This document shows positions 1-6,679 of a stretch of DNA of 64,000 bases, in pieces. The DNA comes from Bacteroidales bacterium (lineage in GTDB: Bacteria; Bacteroidota; Bacteroidia; Bacteroidales; Muribaculaceae), in assembly GCA_910575545.1 (NCBI GenBank), contig CAJTFH010000017.1, forward strand, positions 1 to 64,000, read 5' to 3'. The position numbers were made by a program, and so were the translations under genes. Numbering within the stretch: position 1 is the first letter of the stretch; every line of letters begins with the position of its first letter. The notes below the pieces were generated by a model that was not told the origin of the DNA, did no database searches, and worked only from the letters and a program-made list of their open reading frames with translations.

Positions 1-135
1 GCCAATTTTTCCGCAATGCGCAAGTATGCGCTGGAAATGCTTAAAAAGCAAGACGACAAAATCAGTCTTAAGCGAAGACGCAAGAAATGTGGCCGTAATA
101 TTGACTATTTACTCAAGGTTTTTAAGGAAAGTTAA
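1..135 (+). CDS. ISAs1-like transposase, C-terminal end (partial)
   Basis: An open frame enters from the left edge and stops at 133-135, giving the last 44 residues of a protein. The tail reads MRKYALEMLKKQ, a basic stretch and then NIDYLLKVFKES. This resembles the end of ISAs1/H-repeat DDE transposases, where a helix of the type IRRxALNLLK is followed by a basic stretch and DYLLKVL. Such enzymes cut and paste the insertion sequence that carries them. The body of the gene lies outside the window, so intactness cannot be judged. The family call is from memory of the C-terminal pattern only. Confidence 0.5.
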   Translation, partial: ANFSAMRKYALEMLKKQDDKISLKRRRKKCGRNIDYLLKVFKES

Positions 136-186
136 ATCTCATGCGCCAGCCCTGCAGAATATCAACCCTGTAAAATCGGAGAAGCC

Positions 187-1173
187 ATGAGCGAGGAATT
201 AGAAAAATTGCAATCGCTCGTCACCAATCCGACAGAGCCGGAGGTGGATAAATCCAAAATCGGAATGCTTTGCGTCAAGACGGCTAATCAATGGCGAGAG
301 GAGGCGGCTATGCGACCCGACCCAAATAAACTATGGATGTCGCTATGGTATGAGGGAGAGGTGTGCTGTCTGTTTGCCGACAGCAATTTAGGCAAGTCAA
401 TCTATGCCGTGCAGATTGCCAATAAGATAGCAGAAACTCAACCTGTGCTTTACTTTGATTTTGAGTTGAGCGACAAACAGTTTCAGTTACGCTATTCCGA
501 TGATAACGGCAACTTTCACAAGTTCCCCGACAATCTTAAACGAGCGGAGATAGACACCGACGCATACAGCGAGTGTGTGATGGATGGTAGTTTTGAGGAT
601 AATGTCGTGGCCGACATAGAACAGGCGGCATTAGCCCTCGAAATCAAGAATCTAATTATCGACAATCTCACATATGTATGCAATGCGAGCGAGAAAGGCG
701 ATGCGGCGGCACTACTAATGATGAATCTGATGCGACTGAAAAAGAAGCATGGATGGAGCATATTGGTGTTGGCGCACACGCCGAAACGGTCAATGGCAAG
801 TCCAATCACTCAAAACGACCTTGCTGGCTCAAAGAAGTTGTTTAACTTTTTTGATAGCGTCTTTGCAATCGGATTGAGTGCCAAAGATACCAACCTCCGC
901 TATATCAAGCAACTTAAAGTCCGTGCAGGTGCTTTTGAATATGACAAAGACAATGTGATTGTGGCGGAAATCGTCAAGGAGAACGCTTTTCTGCATTTCA
1001 ATAATATTGGCTATGCCACCGAGAAAGAACACCTTAAAGAGATGTCGGATAACGACCAATCGGAACTTATAGAGCAAGCCAAGCAATACCAACAGCAGGG
1101 TAAATCTCAACGTGAAATAGCCAAGTTATTGAATATCAGTGTCGGTAAAGTAAATAAACTGTTGCACCTGTAA
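187..1173 (+). CDS. RepA-like AAA ATPase with C-terminal HTH
   Basis: A 328-residue protein with a P-loop ADSNLGKS near residues 64-71, a Walker B-like LIIDNL near residue 158 and a C-terminal helix-turn-helix (GKSQREIAKLLNISVGKV, about 305-322). The order RecA/RepA-type ATPase core then resolvase-like HTH is usual for replication or helicase-like ATPases of small Bacteroidales mobile elements. It probably loads or drives replication together with the primase-like protein encoded 79 nt downstream. The ATG lies 51 nt after the transposase stop. The sequence around its stop (CCTGTAAAATC) is repeated just upstream of its start, which may mark an old insertion junction. The ATPase call is firm; the exact role is inferred. 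Confidence 0.75.
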   Translation: MSEELEKLQSLVTNPTEPEVDKSKIGMLCVKTANQWREEAAMRPDPNKLWMSLWYEGEVCCLFADSNLGKSIYAVQIANKIAETQPVLYFDFELSDKQFQLRYSDDNGNFHKFPDNLKRAEIDTDAYSECVMDGSFEDNVVADIEQAALALEIKNLIIDNLTYVCNASEKGDAAALLMMNLMRLKKKHGWSILVLAHTPKRSMASPITQNDLAGSKKLFNFFDSVFAIGLSAKDTNLRYIKQLKVRAGAFEYDKDNVIVAEIVKENAFLHFNNIGYATEKEHLKEMSDNDQSELIEQAKQYQQQGKSQREIAKLLNISVGKVNKLLHL

Positions 1174-1251
1174 AATCCGAGTAGCTTTGTTCATTTTGTT
1201 CATGCGTTCAAGCGCGTGAACAGATGAACGGAGTGAACGAGCCAAGACAAT

Positions 1252-2355
1252 ATGAGAAAATACAGATACGATACACTCCAATTAGCTCATAGAGGCAAGA
1301 CTGTATGCGCCTATTGTGGCAAACGTACATTCGTCAACTACCTTTATTCTGACGGCACACCTGTGGCTGACGGCGAGTGTGGAAAATGCGACAGAGCCGA
1401 TAATTGTGGCGTTCATGTGCCGCCGAGGGAATATTTCAAGAACCATCAACCTTTGACTTCCCTATATTCTCCACAGATTAGGAAACCTCAACGCCAACAG
1501 CCGAAACCACCAAGTTGTATCAATGCGAAAGATATGCTCAATACTCTACGAGAATATGAGCGCAATCCCCTTGTCAGATTCCTACATTCAGTCTTTGATG
1601 AGGTTGCAGGGTCAGAAATTGTGGATAAGGTTGTAGAACGGTATGCCATTGGCACTTCGACCAAATGGGGAGGCGCAACAGTCTATTGGCAGATAGACCA
1701 ATACGGCAGAATAAGGACAGGTAAAGTGATGGGCTACAATGCTACCAACGGCAAGAGAATCCACACACAGAACAATTACGTTCATTCGATTTTATCCGAC
1801 CGATACCCAAATTTCAATCTGGAGCAATGTTATTTCGGTAGCCACCTTATTGTTGAAGCGGAACACCATGCCGACCTCAACAACGCAGAAAGACACAGAT
1901 TGAATATAGACGGCGAGTTTCACCCTCCCATTTGGCTTTTTGAATCAGAAAAGGCAGCGGTTATTGTCGCAATAGCTTTGATGTGGGGAGGCGCACCATT
2001 TACATTCATTCCAATGGCGACTTCGGGATGCGGCAACCTTAATCCAACATTTGAGGCAAAGCGTAATCCCAACCACAAAATCCAAGTGCTTAAAAACCGT
2101 AAAGTCGTACTATTTCCCGACGCAGGAAAATTCGATGATTGGAAAGCACAGGGCGAGAAACTGAAAGGATTTTGCCAAGAGGTCTATATCAGTACGGTTG
2201 TGGAGCAGGATTTACACCCTTATAAGGTTGACTGCGAGATAAACGATGGTGACGGCTTCGATGATTGCATACTCCGATATGTCGCCAATGGCAAAGAGAT
2301 ATGGAACTTGATATGCACTTGTTATGGCTATCACGGCCAATGGAAAATTGTTTAA
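1252..2355 (+). CDS. Primase-like protein with zinc ribbon (DUF6371-type)
   Basis: A 367-residue protein whose first 60 residues hold paired cysteines (CAYCGK, then CGKCDRADNCG), a zinc-ribbon arrangement like that of DNA primases. A TOPRIM-like region follows: WLFESEKAAVIVAIAL carries the acidic first motif, and VVLFPDAGKFDDW the second. This is the pattern of DUF6371-type proteins on Bacteroidota mobile elements, thought to prime replication or to bind replication ends. It follows the RepA-like ATPase on the same strand, which supports a replication module. Function is inferred from layout and motifs, not from a close known homologue. Confidence 0.65.
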   Translation: MRKYRYDTLQLAHRGKTVCAYCGKRTFVNYLYSDGTPVADGECGKCDRADNCGVHVPPREYFKNHQPLTSLYSPQIRKPQRQQPKPPSCINAKDMLNTLREYERNPLVRFLHSVFDEVAGSEIVDKVVERYAIGTSTKWGGATVYWQIDQYGRIRTGKVMGYNATNGKRIHTQNNYVHSILSDRYPNFNLEQCYFGSHLIVEAEHHADLNNAERHRLNIDGEFHPPIWLFESEKAAVIVAIALMWGGAPFTFIPMATSGCGNLNPTFEAKRNPNHKIQVLKNRKVVLFPDAGKFDDWKAQGEKLKGFCQEVYISTVVEQDLHPYKVDCEINDGDGFDDCILRYVANGKEIWNLICTCYGYHGQWKIV

Positions 2356-2369
2356 CCCCTCAAAAATAT

Positions 2370-2615
2370 ATGATTATGTGGAAATTTCACACGATGATGT
2401 ACGCTGACCGCTACCCGATTCAGTTCCGGCAGAACATGGTAAGCGGCGAGATAGAGATGAGAGTTGATGACGCGATGGCGAAGGCAAACGGCTATGCTGA
2501 CCTCGCCGAACTGAAAGCTCTTATCACGAAGCAAGACCCGGCAATGACGGTTCCCGAATGGTTGCGTGTCGATGATTGGGATTCGCCTCTGCGGATGCCG
2601 CTAAATCTCAACTGA
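2370..2615 (+). CDS. Small hypothetical protein
   Basis: An 81-residue protein beginning MIMWKFHTMMYADRY, 14 nt after the stop of the primase-like gene. The open frame extends further upstream inside that gene, but the ATG at 2370 avoids the overlap and is preferred; an ATG at 2376 is also possible. The sequence is mildly acidic and mentions no recognisable domain. The middle part, AKANGYADLAELKALI, looks helical. It is probably co-transcribed with the two replication genes. I do not recognise a family. Confidence 0.5.
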   Translation: MIMWKFHTMMYADRYPIQFRQNMVSGEIEMRVDDAMAKANGYADLAELKALITKQDPAMTVPEWLRVDDWDSPLRMPLNLN

Positions 2616-2725
2616 TGTAATAAAAAGCATGGCGATAGTCAGCGGATGTAGCACGAAAAGTCAAGAAATTTGCAGGCTATCGTCAATGCTCGTAGTCAAC
2701 AACAACAAGTCAAGTTTTTTATTTT

Positions 2726-3037
2726 ATGAAGCACAGACGTAAAAATGACCAAGATAAACCCGCGTGGCAGATTGCGTGGGAGTTGGCGAAATTCCCTGCG
2801 AAGATACACATATCAAAGAAAATGAGTCGTGAAGATGTGGTGTTTTGTCTTATGATATGGATGGGCATGAGTAAGGTCGATGCGTTCCTCACCGCTTATC
2901 CGCAAACCAAAGCGAGCCGAAATTCAGTAGCGGCGATGGCTACACGCCGAAGTCAAGAGGAATGGGTTGGCGAGTATCTGCAAGCTCTCTACGACCTACG
3001 CCTTGAAGAAAAACTGAAATTCAACACCATTCCATGA
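2726..3037 (+). CDS. Small basic hypothetical protein
   Basis: A 103-residue protein starting MKHRRKNDQDKPAWQ and rich in Lys, Arg and Trp. The central part, FCLMIWMGMSKVDAFLTAYPQT, followed by SRNSVAAMATRR, recalls the N-terminal HTH of phage terminase small subunits, in which a helix pair sits before an AYPxxxAS stretch. That resemblance is weak and the protein is too short for a terminase. It ends the replication-like block and is followed by a hairpin that could terminate the transcript. No function is assigned. Confidence 0.5.
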   Translation: MKHRRKNDQDKPAWQIAWELAKFPAKIHISKKMSREDVVFCLMIWMGMSKVDAFLTAYPQTKASRNSVAAMATRRSQEEWVGEYLQALYDLRLEEKLKFNTIP

Positions 3038-3050
3038 TGCACGTTTAGAT

Positions 3051-3085
3051 GAGCCGCGCCTTTCGAGGTGGCGGCTTGTCTTGCT
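3051..3085 (+). terminator. Hairpin terminator after the replication block
   Basis: AGCCGC at 3052-3057 pairs with GCGGCT at 3071-3076, extended by CC/GG pairs, and the stem is followed by a T-rich tail (TGTCTTGCTTT). It sits 14 nt after a stop codon and before the next promoter. Confidence 0.5.
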
Positions 3086-3133
3086 TTCGGGATATGTTAT
3101 ATAGCATATTTCTAACAATCAGCTCGCAAAGAC

Positions 3134-3164
3134 TTTGCCAATCGGCGAATTATGACTAATTTTG
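3134..3164 (+). promoter_or_regulatory. Bacteroidota sigma-ABfr promoter
   Basis: TTTG at 3134-3137 and TAATTTTG at 3157-3164 are 19 nt apart, matching the Bacteroidota -33 and -7 elements (TTTG, TAnnTTTG). Transcription should start near 3171. The next gene begins at 3436, so the transcript has a 5' leader of about 265 nt that holds the rod-shaped fold described at 3166-3362. Confidence 0.65.
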
Positions 3165-3165
3165 C

Positions 3166-3362
3166 GGTGCAGTATTCCTTGGGGGTATTGCACCCTTACA
3201 TATTAGCTCAATCGCTGTCTGAACCACCACCTCGACCAAAGAACGAGCTATTACAACCTACATTGGGATTCGTGCCATACGGCGCGGACTTATCCCATAG
3301 TAGATTGTAGCCTGTGGTGGGCTAAGACAGCGTATGGCGAAAGTCTGCGCTTTTGTTTTATA
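3166..3362 (+). ncRNA. Candidate structured RNA (120-nt rod, copy 1)
   Basis: Downstream of a good promoter the sequence folds into nested stems: CGCTGTCT 3213-3220 with AGACAGCG 3325-3332; CCACCAC 3224-3230 with GTGGTGG 3314-3320; TACAA, CTAC and TGGGA (3252-3268) with TCCCA, GTAG and TTGTA (3293-3309); and a tip hairpin CGTGCC 3271-3276 with GGCGCG 3281-3286. A side hairpin CTCG/CGAG lies at 3231-3247 and an earlier hairpin GGTGCA/TGCACC at 3166-3194. A T-rich run follows at 3350-3360. No reading frame covers it. It could be an independent small RNA, the leader of the lipoprotein gene at 3436, or a MITE-like inverted repeat. It shares its stem order with the fold at 20929-21060. Confidence 0.45.
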
Positions 3363-3435
3363 GGCAAGTGCGCATACCAAGTCAAACGACATAATGGCAA
3401 TACTGCACAAAACTATAATAACCCGATAATCCGAA

Positions 3436-3798
3436 ATGAAGAAAGTATTGGTCGCATACGCATTTCTTGGCTTAACCTCAGGCATCGCTATATCCTCTTG
3501 TGGAAATCGTCAATCTGAAGCAAGTGCTAATGTAACGGCTTCAAAAGATTCATCTACTGTTGATGAAGTGTTAGAAGTTATTGAGGTAGCAGAATCGACC
3601 GCAGAAAGCACAGATGAATCATATACGGTATCTTCAGGATATTCGACTGATCCCAATTATCGCCCCACAGTTAGCGATGATGGAGATTATCATACCATAG
3701 ACGGTAAACGTAGGCAAATTCAGTACCAAGGAAGTCAGGAGCAACAACGCGACCTTGATATGATTGATGAATATATGAGAACTCACCCAGAATATTAA
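3436..3798 (+). CDS. Small acidic lipoprotein
   Basis: A 120-residue protein with a lipoprotein signal peptide (MKKVLVAYAFLGL..., lipobox ISSC, lipidated Cys near 22). The mature part is acidic, low in complexity (many Ser, Glu, Thr) and probably unfolded up to about residue 75. A short C-terminal part contains DGKRRQIQYQGSQEQQRDLD. It should sit in the inner leaflet of the outer membrane or at the surface. It is the first gene of a run of four secreted or membrane-associated proteins (3436-5242). No known family. Confidence 0.65.
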   Translation: MKKVLVAYAFLGLTSGIAISSCGNRQSEASANVTASKDSSTVDEVLEVIEVAESTAESTDESYTVSSGYSTDPNYRPTVSDDGDYHTIDGKRRQIQYQGSQEQQRDLDMIDEYMRTHPEY

Positions 3799-3815
3799 CC
3801 ATAAAAATTGTACCT

Positions 3816-4016
3816 ATGTACGAGAATGACGAAGAACCTGTACGCTGCCCAAGATGCAGAAGTACCCAGTTGAGCGCAAACAAAAAAGGTTTTGGACTTG
3901 GCAAAGCTGCCGCAGGGGGACTTTTGTTAGGCCCCGTAGGACTGCTTGGCGGTTTCCTCGGTAGTAGCAAAGTAAAAATTACCTGCCTTAAATGTGGATA
4001 TACTTGGAAGCCCTAA
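3816..4016 (+). CDS. Zinc-ribbon small membrane-associated protein
   Basis: A 66-residue protein with two CxxC pairs, CPRCRS at the N-terminus and CLKCGY at the C-terminus, which together can form one zinc ribbon. Between them lies a glycine-rich hydrophobic hairpin (LGKAAAGGLLLGPVGLLGGFLG) that can insert in a membrane. The layout, a split zinc ribbon around a glycine-rich membrane loop, is found in small uncharacterised proteins of many bacteria. It is 17 nt after the lipoprotein gene and 3 nt before the next, so it is co-transcribed with them. Confidence 0.65.
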   Translation: MYENDEEPVRCPRCRSTQLSANKKGFGLGKAAAGGLLLGPVGLLGGFLGSSKVKITCLKCGYTWKP

Positions 4017-4019
4017 AAT

Positions 4020-4421
4020 ATGAATAGAAATATATTAACCTCGATAATTGGCATAGTGTCAATTGTTGCCACAATCTTATCAGCTTGTACGCCAACTAAT
4101 CAAAATCCGTTAGTAGGCCAATGGGAACACAATGATGTTTCCGGCAAGGGCGAATATGCCATAAATTCAACCCTCATCTTTACATTCAATTCTGATGGAA
4201 CAGGTGTCGCAGAATTTAAGGCAGATGGCAACTATATACAGCCAACTTCAAAACGATTACAACTAACTTATTCGGAGTTTGGTGACACTTTGGTTATAAC
4301 CTATGCAGAAATCGGTCAGACAATGAAGAATATTATTCGCAAATTGGATGATAACGAGTTATCCGTTGTCGGGTTAGATGCTGATTCTCAATCTTTAGAC
4401 TTCAAACGTATAAAGAAATGA
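4020..4421 (+). CDS. Lipocalin-like lipoprotein
   Basis: A 133-residue protein with a lipoprotein signal peptide (lipobox ILSAC, Cys near 23). The mature part has the pattern NPLVGQWEHND ... STLIFTFNSDGTGVAEF ... LVITYAE ... RKLDDNELSVV, typical of small lipocalin-like beta-barrel domains of Bacteroidales lipoproteins (start motif GxW, then FxxDGTG). These may bind small hydrophobic ligands, but no ligand can be read here. It starts 3 nt after the zinc-ribbon gene and its end overlaps the next start by 4 nt, so the genes are coupled. Confidence 0.65.
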   Translation: MNRNILTSIIGIVSIVATILSACTPTNQNPLVGQWEHNDVSGKGEYAINSTLIFTFNSDGTGVAEFKADGNYIQPTSKRLQLTYSEFGDTLVITYAEIGQTMKNIIRKLDDNELSVVGLDADSQSLDFKRIKK

Positions 4422-5242
4422 TGCGCAAAGTTTTTATGATTCTAATATTGTCTATTATTCCTTTGGTCGGTATATGCCAGCCAAGGTCTAATGGTACAGA
4501 CAAATACAAGGTTATCTCACAATCACAAGTTATCACAAATCCAATTGGATGGTGTTATAGTACCTATGATGAGAAATGGTGTGGGTGCTATGGAATTTGT
4601 ATTGGTGAATACCGAAGGAATAGCAAAACGCCTCGGAGGTTAACAGCCAGCGATATAGCGGGGTATGGAGATGATGGTATATATTCTCTACATATAACGA
4701 AAGTCAAGGCTGATGACAATTATTTCTATCTGCTTTATCATATTTATTGGGATGGAGAATGGGATTACCCTGCCATTCAAGTTGGATGGAACTATTATAA
4801 GAGTTGTACTGTGTGGGTGATGACCGATGATGAATATCACAAGCTTACAAACCCTCAAGTCGGAATTAACACAATATTGTTATATGATTATACTTTAACC
4901 TCTCGCTATCTCACGCAATCGGGCAAAGACCACTTAAAATCAGGCATAAACAATATAATTGCGGATGCTATAAAGAGCAATTTACCAAATAAACCCAATA
5001 GTTCCCTTGAATACAAGTTGTATGTAAAACTTGAAGAAGATAATAAGACCATTCGTTTTCAATTGCCTACTTATAAGATGCTTTGGAGCGAAGCAGAAAA
5101 AATGAACAAGGAAAATGAAGCAAGGAAACAATCTGATAAGTGGTTCTTTTATACCCCTATATCTGAATATAACTGTGTGAATTTTTCTGATACTTATTTT
5201 GAGATTAGCAAACTCCAATTTGATAAGTTGATAATCAAATAA
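4418..5242 (+). CDS. Secreted hypothetical protein
   Basis: A 274-residue protein with a cleavable signal peptide (MMRKVFMILILSIIPLVGICQ). The mature part is rich in aromatic residues (WCYSTYDEKWCGCYGICIGEY near 45-65), with Cys pairs that could form disulphides. The start overlaps the lipocalin-like gene in an ATGA. It is the last gene of this operon, and a hairpin follows about 100 nt later. No family is recognised. Its low G+C matches the other lipoprotein cargo here and contrasts with the transfer genes. Confidence 0.6.
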   Translation: MMRKVFMILILSIIPLVGICQPRSNGTDKYKVISQSQVITNPIGWCYSTYDEKWCGCYGICIGEYRRNSKTPRRLTASDIAGYGDDGIYSLHITKVKADDNYFYLLYHIYWDGEWDYPAIQVGWNYYKSCTVWVMTDDEYHKLTNPQVGINTILLYDYTLTSRYLTQSGKDHLKSGINNIIADAIKSNLPNKPNSSLEYKLYVKLEEDNKTIRFQLPTYKMLWSEAEKMNKENEARKQSDKWFFYTPISEYNCVNFSDTYFEISKLQFDKLIIK

Positions 5243-5342
5243 AAAATTTTTCTGACTCGCACCCCTGCGCCACAGAGAGGGCGACCTGTTACCCCGGCAC
5301 CCCTTACGGGACAAACCTAAACAATCATTCAGAACTGACAAG

Positions 5343-5377
5343 GCGAGGCTTCCGCATCCGTGGAGGCTTCGCTTCTT
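5343..5377 (+). terminator. Hairpin, probable terminator
   Basis: GCGAGGCTTCCGC (from 5343) pairs with GTGGAGGCTTCGC with two G-T wobbles, closed by a four-base loop and followed by TTCTTTC. The rest of the 313 nt between the secreted protein and the next small gene holds no reading frame of note, only the promoter at 5488-5518. Confidence 0.45.
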
Positions 5378-5487
5378 TCATGGAAAGTCAAAATATGTCG
5401 TAAAACATATCGAGCATAATATATCTAATAATCAATGTGATAGGTAATGAGCGATTTGTGCTCGAATGTTAAATCTTTCAGTGAAAG

Positions 5488-5518
5488 TTGATTCAGTGAA
5501 CGAAAATGACTAACTTTG
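5488..5518 (+). promoter_or_regulatory. Bacteroidota promoter
   Basis: TTG at 5488-5490 and TAACTTTG at 5511-5518 with 20 nt between them fit the Bacteroidota -33/-7 pattern. It would transcribe the small gene at 5556. A short direct repeat, TTCAGTGAA, lies between and just before the elements (5477-5500). Confidence 0.6.
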
Positions 5519-5555
5519 CGTTGCCTAATTAAAGGCGTGTTAAAAACAAAGGAAT

Positions 5556-5711
5556 ATGAAACCCATAAAGAAACCATTTGCAAAGAGTTCGCAGAAGCCG
5601 CAATGTGTTTCTGTGAATAAATCGCGTTCCAATAAAATTCATATTACTTTAGTTTCCGAAAAGGAACGTGATATTTACCGTGTTCCCTCATACGGATATG
5701 TTTTGCCGTGA
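5556..5711 (+). CDS. Small basic protein upstream of 5708 gene
   Basis: A 51-residue basic protein, MKPIKKPFAKSSQKPQC at the start and YRVPSYGYVLP at the end. The ATG is 38 nt after a good promoter and the stop overlaps the start of the next gene (GTGA), which suggests translational coupling. I see no known domain. Supporting the call are the promoter placement and overlap; against it is the short length. Confidence 0.45.
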   Translation: MKPIKKPFAKSSQKPQCVSVNKSRSNKIHITLVSEKERDIYRVPSYGYVLP

Positions 5712-6259
5712 GCGGATTGATAAAACATTATAAAGCATCATTCATAATGCGGAGCAAAGACCCATCTACGCTTCGCATTATTGATTTATGGGGATTCAAG
5801 TCTACAAAGAGTAATAAGCGTTATATTGTTGAGGTTGAGAAATTCTCAAATCATTTTCTCGGACTAAAATTCTATTGGAAAGGAGTTGCGGATAGTAAAG
5901 AGCGTTATTCGCTTTTGACTAATGATTATGAGCCTCGCACAATAGTAATGTCATGTGTTCATATAATGTTGGAATATTTCAGAAAGGATGATTGTGCCTC
6001 ATTTGGATTTGTTGCTGCAAACGATATAAATCAATCAAACGAAACACCACATCCCAATAAGCGATTCCGTTTTTATCGCAGAATAATGCTTTCTATTTTT
6101 GGCACAGAAACATTTGCACAAGGCTACGATATTAAAAATTCGATATACCTACTCATTAATAAAGGGATGTTGCACAAAGGCAGTGTATCTATAAGTCAGA
6201 TAGAGATTGAAATATCAAAGTTATACGAAGGTGAATATTCGTTAGTGTTAGAGCCGTAA
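5708..6259 (+). CDS. Hypothetical protein
   Basis: A 183-residue protein starting at a GTG that overlaps the stop of the small upstream gene; the next in-frame ATG is only at residue 14. Composition is mixed, with patches YIVEVEKFSNHFLGLKFYWKG and SCVHIMLEYFRKDDCASFGF that look like a beta strand followed by a helix, as in small acetyltransferase-like folds, but no motif confirms this. The gene is the last before the probable left end of the ICE and may be host or other-element DNA. Confidence 0.5.
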   Translation: MSGLIKHYKASFIMRSKDPSTLRIIDLWGFKSTKSNKRYIVEVEKFSNHFLGLKFYWKGVADSKERYSLLTNDYEPRTIVMSCVHIMLEYFRKDDCASFGFVAANDINQSNETPHPNKRFRFYRRIMLSIFGTETFAQGYDIKNSIYLLINKGMLHKGSVSISQIEIEISKLYEGEYSLVLEP

Positions 6260-6369
6260 GGTTGATGGAGTAGCCCTTTGCTTTTTCTCATAATGTGTTG
6301 AAAGTTGCTTACTGGTTGCTTATTGACAAAATAAAAATAGCTGAAAATCAAATGATTAACAGCTATTTG

Positions 6370-6384
6370 TGGTGCCCAGAACAG
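6370..6384 (-). other. Candidate attachment core: tRNA-Leu 3'-end-like 15-mer
   Basis: TGGTGCCCAGAACAG reads on the minus strand as CTGTTCTGGGCACCA, the shape of the 3' end of bacterial tRNA-Leu genes (last bases of the T stem, acceptor strand, CCA). No tRNA body adjoins it. Tyrosine recombinases often use tRNA 3' ends, and this lies 295 nt before the integrase gene. No second copy was seen in the window; the other end of the element is outside it. The match could be chance. Confidence 0.3.
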
Positions 6385-6534
6385 AAGCAACCAAATGAAA
6401 GGGTATGCACTGTTATGCAAGCAGGCTCGAGTTTTGGAAAAATTAACAATATGTTGATATATAGACTATTAAAAATCCATCGTTGCAAAAATAGGTGTCA
6501 TTCGTTTCCAAGAAAAATCGCTAAATTTCAAATA

Positions 6535-6678
6535 GGAGGACAAAAGGAGGACAAAAAATTTGGAGCGTAATAGATTAATTGCTAACTTTGTAAAAAGGAC
6601 AATCAACTATTAATTCCGACTAACTCGTCTAAAAATGGCTGATTTTCCGTCCTCCACCCATTAAAATTTTTGTCCTCC
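6535..6678. repeat. Four GGAGGAC boxes around the integrase promoter
   Basis: GGAGGAC occurs at 6535-6541 and 6546-6552, and its complement GTCCTCC at 6649-6655 and 6672-6678. The second and fourth are extended into a 15-16 bp inverted pair (GGAGGACAAAAAATTT against AAATTTTTGTCCTCC). The two pairs are almost symmetric around 6606, with the integrase promoter between them and the last box at the ribosome-binding position of the integrase. They could be arm-type recombinase sites, operators, or both. Confidence 0.55.
6583..6590 (+). promoter_or_regulatory. Integrase promoter -7 element
   Basis: TAACTTTG at 6583-6590 fits the Bacteroidota -7 element; an upstream TTG-like -33 element is not clear. 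It lies between the two pairs of GGAGGAC boxes and about 90 nt before the integrase ATG. Confidence 0.45.
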
Positions 6679-6679
6679 T

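Noticed and set aside
166-1184. Direct repeat CCTGTAAAATC-GAG at both ends of the RepA-like gene
   Set aside because: Only about 15 nt; it may be left from a duplication or insertion but is too short to interpret.
3213-3332. Assignment of the rod RNA as 6S RNA
   Set aside because: A long rod with inner loops is 6S-like, but there are two different copies in mobile cargo and no conserved 6S sequence could be recognised; left as an unknown RNA.
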